Source: Pseudonocardia phyllosphaerae
Lineage (GTDB): Bacteria > Actinomycetota > Actinomycetes > Mycobacteriales > Pseudonocardiaceae
NCBI RefSeq assembly: GCF_046546475.1
Contig: NZ_JBKGXS010000007.1
Span: 186,001 to 250,000, forward strand
Reading direction: 5' to 3'
Length of the DNA stretch: 64,000 nucleotides
Within the stretch, counting starts at the first letter, position 1, and each line of letters starts with the position of its first letter. Shown one piece after another: positions 17,957 to 26,558 of this stretch. Both the position numbers and the translations under genes were made by a program. The notes under the pieces are model-generated. The model was not told the DNA's origin. It did no database searches and saw nothing but the letters and a program-made list of their open reading frames with translations.

Positions 17957-18292
17957 ATGATCGACCACCACCTCGCGAGAGCCACCGCCGAGAACGCCGA
18001 GAACACCGCCACCACAGCCACGACCGTCGATGCCGGGGCCACGCTGCTCGGCCTCGCCGCGATCGGGGCCCTGCTGATCGCCGCCGCCGTCGTCATGCGG
18101 TCGATGGCCGCGCTCGCCGCCGTCGCCGGGGTGGCGATCGCCGGCGCGCTCGGCGGCCTGAAGGCGCTGCTGCTGATCGCGGCCGGGCTGGCCGCGGTCG
18201 TCGGGCTGCTGGTGCACGATCTCGGGCCCGCCGGGGCCGGGCCGGGCACGCCCGCGCCGCCGTCGTCGGCCCGTACCGCTCCCGGCGACTGA
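17957..18292 (+). CDS. small hypothetical membrane protein
   Basis: A 111-residue protein. An Ala/Thr-rich N-terminus precedes two or three hydrophobic segments (about 29-52 and 56-86), and the tail is Pro/Ala-rich. The ATG has a clear AGGGGAG ribosome site. It lies upstream of uppS, but uppS seems to have its own promoter. No family was recognised. It might be a small membrane modulator, but nothing in the sequence shows this. Confidence 0.55.
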   Translation: MIDHHLARATAENAENTATTATTVDAGATLLGLAAIGALLIAAAVVMRSMAALAAVAGVAIAGALGGLKALLLIAAGLAAVVGLLVHDLGPAGAGPGTPAPPSSARTAPGD

Positions 18293-18311
18293 GCGACGGG
18301 TGCGGCGGACG

Positions 18312-18317
18312 TAGGGT
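18312..18317 (+). promoter_or_regulatory. -10 element of uppS, leaderless layout
   Basis: TAGGGT lies 6 bases before the uppS GTG, with no ribosome site in between. Confidence 0.45.
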
Positions 18318-18323
18318 GGCGGC

Positions 18324-19124
18324 GTGCCGTTCCAGCCCCCTCCGCCGCACCCGTCCGGCGCGCGGCCCCCGGCGATCCCGCCGGAGCTGGTGCCGAACCA
18401 CGTCGCCCTCGTGATGGACGGCAACGGCCGCTGGGCCAACGCCCGCGGCCTGCCGCGCACGGAGGGCCACAAGCGTGGCGAGGCGTCGCTGATGGACGTC
18501 GCCCGCGGCTGCATCGACATCGGTGTGAACTGGTTGTCGGCCTACGCGTTCTCCACCGAGAACTGGCGGCGCAGCCCGGACGAGGTCCGCTTCCTGATGG
18601 GCTTCAACCGCGACGTCATCCGCCGCCGCGTCGACGAGATGCACGAGATGGGGGTGCGCGTCCGCTGGGCCGGGCGGCGTCCCCGGCTGTGGCGCTCGGT
18701 GATCAAGGAGCTCGAGGTCGCCGAGGAGAAGACGAAGCACAACGACGTCCTGAACCTGACCATGTGCGTGAACTACGGCGGCCGTGCCGAGATCGTCGAC
18801 TCGGTCCGCCGGATCGCCCAGCTCGTCGCCGACGGCAAGGTCAACCCGGCGAAGATCGACGAGAAGATGCTGGCCCGGTACCTCGACGAGCCGGACATGC
18901 CCGACGTCGACCTGTTCGTGCGGTCGTCGGGGGAGCAGCGGACGTCGAACTTCCTGCTCTGGCAGTCCGCGTACGCGGAGATGGTCTTCCTGGACACGCT
19001 GTTCCCGGACTTCGACCGCCGCCACATCTGGCAGGCCATCGAGATCTACGCGCGCCGGGACCGGCGCTTCGGCGGCGCCGTCGACAGCGCAGACAGCGCA
19101 GACAGCGCAGGAGCGGCGCAGTGA
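18324..19124 (+). CDS. uppS: polyprenyl diphosphate synthase (UPP synthase / decaprenyl type)
   Basis: A 266-residue cis-prenyltransferase. The catalytic MDGNGRWA motif lies near residues 31-38. FSTENW is near 73-78, and the C-terminal RSSGEQRTSNFLLWQ and EMVFLDTLFPDF motifs are present. It makes the C50/C55 polyprenyl carrier for peptidoglycan and arabinogalactan. The position equals Rv2361c of M. tuberculosis. The C-terminus ends in a short Ala-Asp-Ser repeat encoded by three 9-base units. The stop overlaps the next gene start. Confidence 0.95.
   Translation: MPFQPPPPHPSGARPPAIPPELVPNHVALVMDGNGRWANARGLPRTEGHKRGEASLMDVARGCIDIGVNWLSAYAFSTENWRRSPDEVRFLMGFNRDVIRRRVDEMHEMGVRVRWAGRRPRLWRSVIKELEVAEEKTKHNDVLNLTMCVNYGGRAEIVDSVRRIAQLVADGKVNPAKIDEKMLARYLDEPDMPDVDLFVRSSGEQRTSNFLLWQSAYAEMVFLDTLFPDFDRRHIWQAIEIYARRDRRFGGAVDSADSADSAGAAQ
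19081..19110 (+). repeat. 9-base tandem repeat in the uppS 3' end
   Basis: GACAGCGCA is repeated three times in a row and encodes the Asp-Ser-Ala tail of uppS. Probable slippage product outside the conserved domain. Confidence 0.7.
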
Positions 19125-19537
19125 CCGGCGACGTGCTCGCCGGGATGCTCGCCACCGCCAAGGGGGCGCTGGAGCGCTTCCACGACGTCACCACCGACGA
19201 CGACGGCGCACTCACCTTCGCCCACGGCGGCGTGCTGTGCGTGGTGCAGGGCACCGAGCTGGAGGAGGGCCTGCCGGTCCTCAACCTCACCTGCGTGGTT
19301 GCGTGGGACCTGCCGGCCGCCGACGACCCGGCACACGACGTGCCGGCCCGGGTGGGGCTCGGCGTCGGCGAGGGGTTGTTCGGGACGCCGCGGGTGGTGC
19401 GCGGTGAGCACGGCTGGGACGTGACCCTGCGCTACGCCTTCCCGGCCGCCGGGCTGGAGGAGGGTCCGATGGGGACGCTGCTCATGCTGGTGGTGTCCTC
19501 GGCGTCGAGCATGCGGGCCGAGCTGGTCGACGACTGA
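19121..19537 (+). CDS. conserved hypothetical protein in the uppS operon (YbjN-like)
   Basis: A 138-residue acidic protein translated from a GTG overlapping the uppS stop. It has no signal or membrane segment. The pattern of alternating strands (FAHGGVLCVVQGTE, VLNLTCVVAWDLP, WDVTLRYAFPA) and a C-terminal helix (GTLLMLVVSSASSMRAELV) recall the YbjN/type III secretion chaperone fold. This is only a fold-level guess. M. tuberculosis also has a hypothetical gene (Rv2360c) directly after uppS. Confidence 0.65.
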   Translation: MTGDVLAGMLATAKGALERFHDVTTDDDGALTFAHGGVLCVVQGTELEEGLPVLNLTCVVAWDLPAADDPAHDVPARVGLGVGEGLFGTPRVVRGEHGWDVTLRYAFPAAGLEEGPMGTLLMLVVSSASSMRAELVDD

Positions 19538-19567
19538 GGTCGGCACGCACGGCGGCACACACGGCGA

Positions 19568-19596
19568 CGCGGCGCCCCGGGCCCCGGGACGCCGCG
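19568..19596. terminator. hairpin between convergent genes
   Basis: Arms CGCGGCG (19568-19574) and CGCCGCG (19590-19596) enclose a self-complementary CCCGGG-rich core. It sits between the ends of two convergent genes and probably terminates both, although no T-run follows. Confidence 0.5.
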
Positions 19597-19606
19597 TGGA
19601 CGCCGG

Positions 19607-19942
19607 TCACTTCTTGCGGTTGGTGCCCAGCTCCTCCTCGATCGGGTTGACCGGGTCGACGTCCTTCGTCGCCTCCGACAGCCCGTCGTGGGTGTGCTCG
19701 GTGCGGCGCTGGTGGCGCAGCTGCTCGGTCTCCTCGTCGGACTCGTCGCGGGTGTCGACGGCGGCGAGCACGTCGGCCTCCGACTCGTAGTCCGTCGCCG
19801 GTACCGCGCGCAGCGCCTCGACGGTGGCGCCGTCGGCGCCGTTGCGCTCCGCGCCGGCGGCCAGCTCGTCCTTGCCTGCGGGGAAGGAGACCCCGCTCAG
19901 GGCGGCGTGGACGGCGTCGGGCGTGGTCGTGCGGGACGTCAT
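19607..19942 (-). CDS. DUF2795 domain protein
   Basis: A 111-residue protein. Residues 10-60 (VHAALSGVSFPAGKDELAAGAE, EALRAVPATDYESEADVLAAV) match the DUF2795 pattern, a small helical domain of unknown function common in actinobacteria. The C-terminal half is highly charged. The ATG at 19942 has a GAGAGG ribosome site. It is 85 bases downstream of another minus-strand gene and may be cotranscribed with it. Confidence 0.75.
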   Translation of the reverse strand: MTSRTTTPDAVHAALSGVSFPAGKDELAAGAERNGADGATVEALRAVPATDYESEADVLAAVDTRDESDEETEQLRHQRRTEHTHDGLSEATKDVDPVNPIEEELGTNRKK

Positions 19943-20027
19943 GGCGGAACCTCTCGGTGGAACGGTCGTACTGTCGGCAGTGGCATTGCCGCTGTGCGCC
20001 GTTCCAATCCCGCCCAGGGTGACTCGA

Positions 20028-20633
20028 TCAGGCCTCCTCGGCGGTGAGGTCCACCTCCGGCAGCGCGTTGAGCTCGTCGAGCGTCAGGTCCCGGGCGACA
20101 CCGAGCACGTCGTTCTGGGCCTTGCGCATACGCGCGTCGACCAGCGCGGACAGGCCGTAGGCGATCCGGCCGAGCAGGCGGACGGTCTGCTCGTCGACCG
20201 CGGGCCGCGGCGCGGAGACGATCGCGACGCCGCTCGGCGTCCCGTCCGCGCCCCGGGCGACGCCCACCGAGTAGTCCTCGCGCGGGTTCACGTGCCGCGA
20301 GGCGTAGTGGTCGCGCAGGTTCAGCAACGTCTTGTGGATCTTCTCGACGTCCGCCTCGGAGGTGACGGCGCCCTCGAGGTCGAGCTCGCCGAGATCTTTC
20401 GCCGTGAGCACCGCGGTGCGCCCGGAGAAGCACCGCGCGTAGCCCAGCAGTGCCCCGGTCCACAGTGCCTCGACCAGCGCCGGATCCGGGTTCGCGACGG
20501 CCGTGACCAGGTGCTCGCAGCACCGCAGCACGTACTGCAGGTCGTCGAAGACGCCCGCGAGCCGCGCCAGCTCGGCGCTCTCGGGCGTGTCCAGCCGGCG
20601 TACCTCCGTGGGTGCCTGCGTGTCGGTCGTCAT
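20028..20633 (-). CDS. conserved hypothetical protein
   Basis: A 201-residue soluble protein with no signal sequence. It is mostly helical. Two nearby cysteines (LRCCEH, around residues 37-40) and a third (YARCFSG) are visible. A central segment (GVAIVSAPRPAVDEQTVRLLGRIAYGLSALVDARMR) looks like a domain core. No family was recognised. A strong GGGAGG site precedes the ATG. The gene is divergent from the riboswitch-controlled aminotransferase. Confidence 0.6.
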   Translation of the reverse strand: MTTDTQAPTEVRRLDTPESAELARLAGVFDDLQYVLRCCEHLVTAVANPDPALVEALWTGALLGYARCFSGRTAVLTAKDLGELDLEGAVTSEADVEKIHKTLLNLRDHYASRHVNPREDYSVGVARGADGTPSGVAIVSAPRPAVDEQTVRLLGRIAYGLSALVDARMRKAQNDVLGVARDLTLDELNALPEVDLTAEEA

Positions 20634-20703
20634 CGGCCCACCTCCCGATCACAACCTAACCGCTGTGACCGCGGCCACCTGTCGCGTTCTGAGACGCTTT
20701 TGC

Positions 20704-20709
20704 TATCTT
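20704..20709 (+). promoter_or_regulatory. -10 element of the SAM-IV riboswitch transcript
   Basis: TATCTT lies 10 bases before the start of the riboswitch core, a suitable distance for transcription to begin at its 5' edge. Confidence 0.4.
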
Positions 20710-20718
20710 CGCCTCGAA

Positions 20719-20834
20719 GGTCACGAGTGCCAGCGCGAAGCCCCGGCTTGCTGGCCGGCAACCCTCCTCCGCGGTGGGGTGCCCCGGGTGATGACCGGGC
20801 CGGCGCGGAACCGCGACCGGCAAGCGCGGATCCG
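20719..20834 (+). ncRNA. SAM-IV riboswitch
   Basis: The leader matches the SAM-IV (actinobacterial SAM aptamer) sequence as I know it. It opens with GGTCACGAGTGCCAGCG; the core AAGCCCCGGCTTGCTGGC and CGGCAACCCTCC segments follow. The GCGGTGGGGTGCCCCGGGTGATGACC part closes the P1 helix with the 5' GGTCA. The trailing CGGCAAGCGCGGATCC matches the 3' pseudoknot portion. It ends 40 bases before the aminotransferase ATG, so it probably turns that gene off when S-adenosylmethionine is abundant, most likely by masking the ribosome site. Confidence 0.88.
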
Positions 20835-20873
20835 TGGCGCCGTTCCCGGATCCCTGGATCCGGAGGCCGGATC

Positions 20874-22211
20874 ATGACCATCGCCCTGTCGCGCACCGAC
20901 TTTCTTCCGAGCGTCGTCGGCGACGACCTGACCGTCCCGCTGGTCGACGGCACGCACGCCCGCTACTGCGACCTCGACTCCGCCGCGTCGACCCCGTCGC
21001 TGCGCGCGGTCGCCGACCACGTCACCGAGCTGGCGCCCTACTACGGCAGCGTGCACCGCGGCGCCGGCTACACCTCGCGGGTCTGCACGTCGCTGCTGGA
21101 GAACGCCCGCGCCGACGTCGCCCGCTTCGTCCGTGCCCGCGCCGAGGACTGCGTGGTGTTCACCCGCAACACCACCGACGCGCTGTCGCTGCTGGCCGGG
21201 GCGGTGCCGGGCCCGGTCGTCACCCTCGATCTGGAGCACCACGCGACCCTGCTGGCCTGGCGGGACGGCGAGCACCGCGTCGTGCGGGCCGGGCGCACCG
21301 TCGACGACACCCTGGACGCGCTGCGCACCGAGCTCGCCGCCCGCCCGGCCGCGCTGGTCGCGGTCACCGGCGCCTCGAACGTGACCGGCGAGATCCTCCC
21401 GGTCGCCGACGTCGTCGCGCTGGCGCACGCCGCCGGGGCCCGGGTCTGCGTGGACGCCGCACAGCTCGCGCCGCACCGTCGCGTCGACCTGGCCGGCTGG
21501 GACGCCGACTACGTCGCGCTGTCCGCACACAAGATCTACGCGCCCTACGGTGCCGGGGTGCTCGTCGGGCGCCGGGACTGGCTGGACGCGGCCGACCCGC
21601 ACCTGGCCGGGGGCGGCGCGGTCCGCTCGGTCGCGGTCGCCGGGGACACCACCGAGGTGAGCTGGCTGCCCGCGCCGCAGCGCCACGAGGGCGGCACCCC
21701 GAACGTCGTCGGTGCCGCGGCGCTGGCGGCGGCCTGCCGGGAGCTGGACCCGCTGATCGACGACGAGGTCCCCGCCCACGAGCGGGAGCTGGCGGACCGG
21801 CTGCACGCCGGGCTCGCGACCGTCCCGGGACTGCGCACGCTGTCGCTGTTCCCGCAGGTCGAGGACCGGACCGCGACCGTGAGCTTCGTGCTGGGCGATC
21901 TCCCGGCCGGGCTGGTCGCGGCGGCGCTGTCCGCCGAGCACGGGATCGGGGTGCGCGACGGCCGGTTCTGCGCGCACCCGCTGCTGGCCCGCCTGACCGG
22001 CGGCGACGACGCGGTCCGGGTCAGCCTCGGGCTGCGCACCACGACCGCCGACGTGGACCGGCTGGTCGAGGCGCTCACCGCGATCGCCGCGCGTGGCCCG
22101 GTGTGGACCTACGCCGTCGTCGACGGCCGGTGGACGCCGACGCCGGACCCGCGCCCGCTGGACCCGTTCGGCCTGGGGGAGCGGCCGGGGCTGCCCGGCT
22201 GCGACCGCTGA
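20874..22211 (+). CDS. class V aminotransferase (cysteine desulfurase-like), SAM-IV controlled
   Basis: A 445-residue PLP enzyme. The Schiff-base lysine is in LSAHKIYAPYG, with CVDAAQLAPH upstream as the cofactor-binding Asp region. It belongs to the NifS/CsdA/EgtE-like class V group, giving possible activities of cysteine desulfurase, C-S lyase or isopenicillin-epimerase-like. The SAM-IV leader ties it to methionine, cysteine or SAM metabolism. Start: the ATG at 20874 with GGAGG nine bases upstream; earlier in-frame starts lie inside or before the riboswitch. The exact substrate is not determined. Confidence 0.85.
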   Translation: MTIALSRTDFLPSVVGDDLTVPLVDGTHARYCDLDSAASTPSLRAVADHVTELAPYYGSVHRGAGYTSRVCTSLLENARADVARFVRARAEDCVVFTRNTTDALSLLAGAVPGPVVTLDLEHHATLLAWRDGEHRVVRAGRTVDDTLDALRTELAARPAALVAVTGASNVTGEILPVADVVALAHAAGARVCVDAAQLAPHRRVDLAGWDADYVALSAHKIYAPYGAGVLVGRRDWLDAADPHLAGGGAVRSVAVAGDTTEVSWLPAPQRHEGGTPNVVGAAALAAACRELDPLIDDEVPAHERELADRLHAGLATVPGLRTLSLFPQVEDRTATVSFVLGDLPAGLVAAALSAEHGIGVRDGRFCAHPLLARLTGGDDAVRVSLGLRTTTADVDRLVEALTAIAARGPVWTYAVVDGRWTPTPDPRPLDPFGLGERPGLPGCDR

Positions 22212-22219
22212 GCGGGGGG

Positions 22220-22660
22220 TCAGCTCCGGGCGGAGCAGCGCGCGCACATCCCGAAGATCTCCAGGGTGTGCGAGACGTCGGTGAAGCCGTGCTCGGCGGC
22301 GATCTTCTCGGTCCAGGACTCGACGGCCGGGCCGGCGATCTCCACGGCGGCGCCGCAGCGCCGGCAGACCAGGTGATGGTGGTGGTGCTCGGTGGCGCAG
22401 CGGCGGTAGACGGCCTCGCCGGACGAGGTCCGCAGCACGTCGACCTCGCCGCCGTCGACGAGGGTCTGCAGGGTCCGGTAGACCGTGGTCAGGCCGATGC
22501 CGTCGCCGGTCCGGCGTAGCTCCTCGTGGATCTCCTGGGCGGAGCGGAAGTCCTCCAGCCGGTCGAGCAGTGCGATCACCGCCGCACGCTGGCGGGTCGC
22601 GCGGATGCCGCGGGGCCCCGCGGTCGAGCGCTCCGGACCGGTCTGCACCGTCTCGCTCAC
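22220..22660 (-). CDS. zur: zinc uptake regulator Zur (Fur family)
   Basis: A 146-residue Fur-family repressor. The DNA-binding part is residues 20-80 (LTTVYRTLQTLVDGGEV). The regulatory EHHHHH run is at 91-96, with structural zinc Cys99/Cys102 and Cys139/Cys142. The upstream gene is a SmtB-type zinc sensor whose TGA overlaps this GTG, exactly the smtB-zur(furB) operon of M. tuberculosis (Rv2358-Rv2359). That context supports Zur over Fur. A GGAGGAG site precedes the start. Confidence 0.93.
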   Translation of the reverse strand: MSETVQTGPERSTAGPRGIRATRQRAAVIALLDRLEDFRSAQEIHEELRRTGDGIGLTTVYRTLQTLVDGGEVDVLRTSSGEAVYRRCATEHHHHHLVCRRCGAAVEIAGPAVESWTEKIAAEHGFTDVSHTLEIFGMCARCSARS

Positions 22661-23043
22661 GTCATCTCCTCCTCCACGTGGGCCACGGCGTCCACGACGA
22701 TGTGGGCGAGGTGGTCGTCCACCAGGGAGTAGAGCACCTCGCGGCCCTTGCGTTCGCCCTCGACCACACCCGCCGCCTTCAGCACCCGCAGGTGCTGGCT
22801 GATCAGCGGCTGGGTGACGCCGAGCGCGTCGACCAGGTCGTGCACGCACCGGGAGTGTTCCAGCAGCTGCAGGACGATCGCGATCCGCACCGGTGCCGCG
22901 AGCGCCCGCAGCAGGTCACCGGCCGCGGAGAGGGTCCGCGGGTCCCGGGTCGGTGCCGGTGCGGGGGAGTCGGGGTGCCCCGCTCCCGTGTGCCGTCCGC
23001 TCTCGATGTCGGCCTCCGACGTCGCGTCCGCTGTGGTCGACAT
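22657..23043 (-). CDS. smtB: zinc-sensing ArsR/SmtB-family repressor
   Basis: A 128-residue winged-helix repressor. The recognition region is LGVTQPLISQHLRVLKAAGVV. The alpha-5 metal site is complete: Asp109-x-His111-x10-His122-x2-Glu125, the ligand spacing of SmtB/CzrA zinc sensors. A Cys (SRCVHDL, residue 66) sits before the recognition helices. The first 30 residues are disordered. It heads the smtB-zur operon, so zinc excess would release both genes, as in mycobacteria. The start is the ATG at 23043; the ribosome site is weak. Confidence 0.92.
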   Translation of the reverse strand: MSTTADATSEADIESGRHTGAGHPDSPAPAPTRDPRTLSAAGDLLRALAAPVRIAIVLQLLEHSRCVHDLVDALGVTQPLISQHLRVLKAAGVVEGERKGREVLYSLVDDHLAHIVVDAVAHVEEEMT

Positions 23044-23134
23044 GTGCACCGTCCCGTTCCGCCGGGAGCTGCGGCCCCGCCCCCGGCGTTCCCATCGCCC
23101 TGCCGACCGCACCGCACATGGTAGGCGTGTTCGT

Positions 23135-23140
23135 TACCGT
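23135..23140 (+). promoter_or_regulatory. -10 element of the ABM-domain gene, leaderless layout
   Basis: TACCGT lies 6 bases before the GTG at 23147, with no ribosome site. Confidence 0.45.
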
Positions 23141-23146
23141 GCGGTC

Positions 23147-23494
23147 GTGCTGCTGGTGTGCCGCTTCTCCGTGTCCCCCGACTCACCCGGCGAGCAGGCC
23201 CGGTTCACCGCGCGTGCGACGCGGGCGCTGGAGCTGCTCGCGGCCCGGCCGGGGTGCCTCGGCGGGGAGGCCGGCCGGGCCGTCGACGACCCGGGGCACT
23301 GGGTGCTGACGCTGCGGTTCGCCTCCGTCGACGCCTACCGCCGCGCGCTGAGCCCCTTCGAGATCCGGGAGCACGTGCACCCGCTGCTCGCCGAGGCCGA
23401 CATCACCGTGCCGCAGACCTACGAGTCGCTGGTGACGGTGGAGCCGGGTGCGGCGCCCGTCGCCCACGCGTCGCTGCGCAGCGACCCCGCCTGA
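23147..23494 (+). CDS. ABM-domain (antibiotic biosynthesis monooxygenase-like) protein
   Basis: A 115-residue dimeric alpha/beta-barrel type protein. The pattern VLLVCRFSVSP, then a helix (FTARATRALELLAARPGCLGGEAGR), the strand WVLTLRFASVDAYRRAL and HVHPLLAEADITVP fits the ABM / EthD-like fold used by small monooxygenases and heme-degrading proteins. No cofactor motif is expected. It is divergent from smtB-zur, so zinc-dependent control is possible but not shown. Immediately after its stop come four 16-base tandem repeats. Confidence 0.7.
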   Translation: MLLVCRFSVSPDSPGEQARFTARATRALELLAARPGCLGGEAGRAVDDPGHWVLTLRFASVDAYRRALSPFEIREHVHPLLAEADITVPQTYESLVTVEPGAAPVAHASLRSDPA

Positions 23495-23496
23495 GC

Positions 23497-23560
23497 GTGC
23501 CCGGTCGTCCGCGTGCCCGGTCGTCCGCCTGCCCGGTCGTCCGCCTGCCCGGTCGTCCGC
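23497..23560 (+). repeat. four tandem copies of a 16-base unit
   Basis: The unit (G/C)TGCCCGGTCGTCCGC occurs four times without spacers, with only the first base differing between copies 1-2 and 3-4. It follows directly after the ABM-domain gene. No spacer or palindrome structure is present, so it is a minisatellite and not a CRISPR. Confidence 0.85.
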
Positions 23561-23643
23561 CCGGGTGCCCGCCGCACGGCGCGACTCCCGCCGCTGTCCG
23601 CCGTTGCCGTTGCCGGGCGTGCCCGTATCGGTGCCTCCTCCGC

Positions 23644-23711
23644 GAACGCTCACCCATTCCGCCAACGCTCGCGTGATCAGGTGCGCGTCTGCCGAAACGG
23701 GTGAGCGTCCG
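23644..23711 (+). repeat. 68-bp repeat, left copy, with inverted ends
   Basis: This element begins GAACGCTCAC and ends GTGAGCGTCC plus G. The same 68-base layout recurs at 24710-24777 in the same orientation; by my hand alignment 54 of 68 positions are identical with no gaps. The shared centre is GATCAGGTGCGCGT. The two copies bracket the AbiEi/Vsr-like gene. Confidence 0.85.
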
Positions 23712-23805
23712 GGGGCGGTGCTGCCGGTGTCCACACCCTGCCTCGCGATCCACAGCCGGCGATGTCGTGGGTGCAGGTCGTCGCGGACAGGGCAGCGTCA
23801 CCGGC

Positions 23806-24711
23806 ATGACAGAGCTGCTCCGCCGGCCGTCGCTGCTGACCGAGGGCCACACCGACGAGAGCCTGCGCCGCGCGGTCGCCACCGGCGCGCTGCTGCGGGT
23901 GCGCCCGGGAACGTATCTACCCGCGCCCGCGTCGGCCCGTGATCCCGTTGCGCGACATCGGTTTCTGGTGCATGCCACGGCGCCGGTGCTCACTCCGGGG
24001 AGCGTGTTCAGCGGGATCTCGGCGGCCGTCCTGCACGGACTGCCGATCTGGCGGACACCGCTGCGCCGGATCCACGTCACCCGGGACCGCAGATCGGGCG
24101 GGCGCAGCACGGCGAACGTCGTCCTGCACGCGGCCCCGCTGCCTCCCGACGAGGTCGTGCTGCTCGACGGGCTCGCCGTGACCTCGGTGGCGCGGACCGT
24201 CGTCGACGTCGCCCGGTCCTGCGCGTTCGAGACCGCGGTCGTCGTCGCCGACGCGGCGTTGTGGCGGCATCTGGTCACCGTGACCGAACTCGAAGAGGTG
24301 GTGCGAACGGCGGCAGGACGTCGCGGTATCGCCGGTGCCCGCGCGGTGCTCGCCTTCACAGAGCCGGCCGACGGCCCGGGCGAGTCGCGCAGTCGGGTGT
24401 GCATGCACCGGCTGGGCATCCCGGCGCCGCGGATCCAGCACGCCGTCCGGGATCATGGCGGCAGACGTGTCGGGCAGGTCGACTTCTGGTGGGAGGACGC
24501 CGGCGTGATCGGCGAGTTCGACGGACTGACCAAGTACGGGCGCTCGCTGCAGCCGGGCGAGTCACCGCAGGAGGCGCTGGTGCGGGAGAAGCGTCGCGAG
24601 GACGCGCTGCGGGCGCAGCCCCGGGTACGCGCGGTGGTGCGCTGGACCTGGGAGGACCTCGACGACTTCACCGCGACCGCGACCCGCCTGAAACGTCTTC
24701 TCCTGCGGTGA
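23806..24711 (+). CDS. AbiEi-like winged helix + Vsr/DUF559-like nuclease-fold protein, flanked by repeats
   Basis: A 301-residue protein. The N-terminal 90 residues have an AbiEi-type antitoxin layout (RRAVATGALLRVRPGTYLP, then FSGISAAVLHGLPIW). Residues 190-270 look like a Vsr/DUF559 PD-(D/E)XK nuclease core: Glu193 (GESRSR), Asp226 (GQVDFWW), Glu237 (IGEFDG) and Lys243 (TKYG). No partner toxin gene is adjacent. The ATG at 23806 lacks a good ribosome site; a GTG at 23701 is possible. The stop codon overlaps the first two bases of the right-hand repeat, so gene and repeat look like one unit. The gene breaks the mycobacterial zur-glyS adjacency, suggesting transfer. Confidence 0.75.
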   Translation: MTELLRRPSLLTEGHTDESLRRAVATGALLRVRPGTYLPAPASARDPVARHRFLVHATAPVLTPGSVFSGISAAVLHGLPIWRTPLRRIHVTRDRRSGGRSTANVVLHAAPLPPDEVVLLDGLAVTSVARTVVDVARSCAFETAVVVADAALWRHLVTVTELEEVVRTAAGRRGIAGARAVLAFTEPADGPGESRSRVCMHRLGIPAPRIQHAVRDHGGRRVGQVDFWWEDAGVIGEFDGLTKYGRSLQPGESPQEALVREKRREDALRAQPRVRAVVRWTWEDLDDFTATATRLKRLLLR

Positions 24712-24777
24712 ACGCTCACCGGTTCCGTGCACGCTCACCGGATCAGGTGCGCGTTCCCCGCAACGCGTGAGCGTTCG
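24710..24777 (+). repeat. 68-bp repeat, right copy, with perfect 10-bp inverted ends
   Basis: It begins GAACGCTCAC (24710-24719) and ends GTGAGCGTTC (24767-24776) plus G, a perfect 10-base inverted repeat. It is the second copy of the element at 23644-23711 and starts at the stop codon of the nuclease-like gene. Confidence 0.85.
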
Positions 24778-25028
24778 CTGCGGACGGCGCGCCTCCTGGC
24801 CTCGGGCGCCGGCCGGGACTCCCCGGACTCCCCGGACCTCGGGACCCCGGACCGGGCTCGTGGACCACGCCGCGACCGCCACACGGAGGACGGGCTCGCG
24901 AGGCGACAAGGGGGAAGGACCCCGCAGGTACGGGCGGGGGCGGCCGACTCATGGCGGGTCGGTAATCTGGGGTGCCCGGTCCGGCGCTCGGACCGGGAGC
25001 AGCCGTCCATCTTCCTGGAGTTCCGCCC
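24778..25028 (+). other. glyS leader region with hairpin
   Basis: A TAATCT hexamer at 24963-24968 is the best -10 for glyS. Seven bases later a perfect 9-bp stem forms (24975-24983 with 24989-24997, 5-base loop). No T-box sequence is visible. The rest, 24778-24960, is GC-rich without a convincing gene. Confidence 0.5.
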
Positions 25029-26435
<1,407 letters not shown>

Positions 26436-26451
26436 TCCGCCCGCACGTCCG

Positions 26452-26480
26452 ACGCCCCTGCCGGCTTCCGGCAGGGGCGT
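26452..26480 (+). terminator. intrinsic terminator of glyS
   Basis: A perfect 13-bp stem, ACGCCCCTGCCGG (26452-26464) with CCGGCAGGGGCGT (26468-26480), closes a 3-base CTT loop. Only two T's follow, as is usual in high-GC actinobacteria. Confidence 0.85.
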
Positions 26481-26558
26481 TCGTGCTGGTCGGGGGTGCC
26501 TGAGCGGAGGACCGCGCCGGTCCGGTCGCAGCGCACGCGACCGGACCGGGTGACGGGC

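Noticed and set aside
19824..20873. Upstream extension of the class V aminotransferase frame
   Set aside because: It runs through an opposite gene and the riboswitch; the ATG at 20874 has a ribosome site and correct family N-terminus.
23497..23560. CRISPR array
   Set aside because: The units are contiguous with no spacers, and no cas genes are nearby.
24963..25028. T-box leader for glyS
   Set aside because: No T-box consensus or specifier loop is visible; only a simple hairpin.
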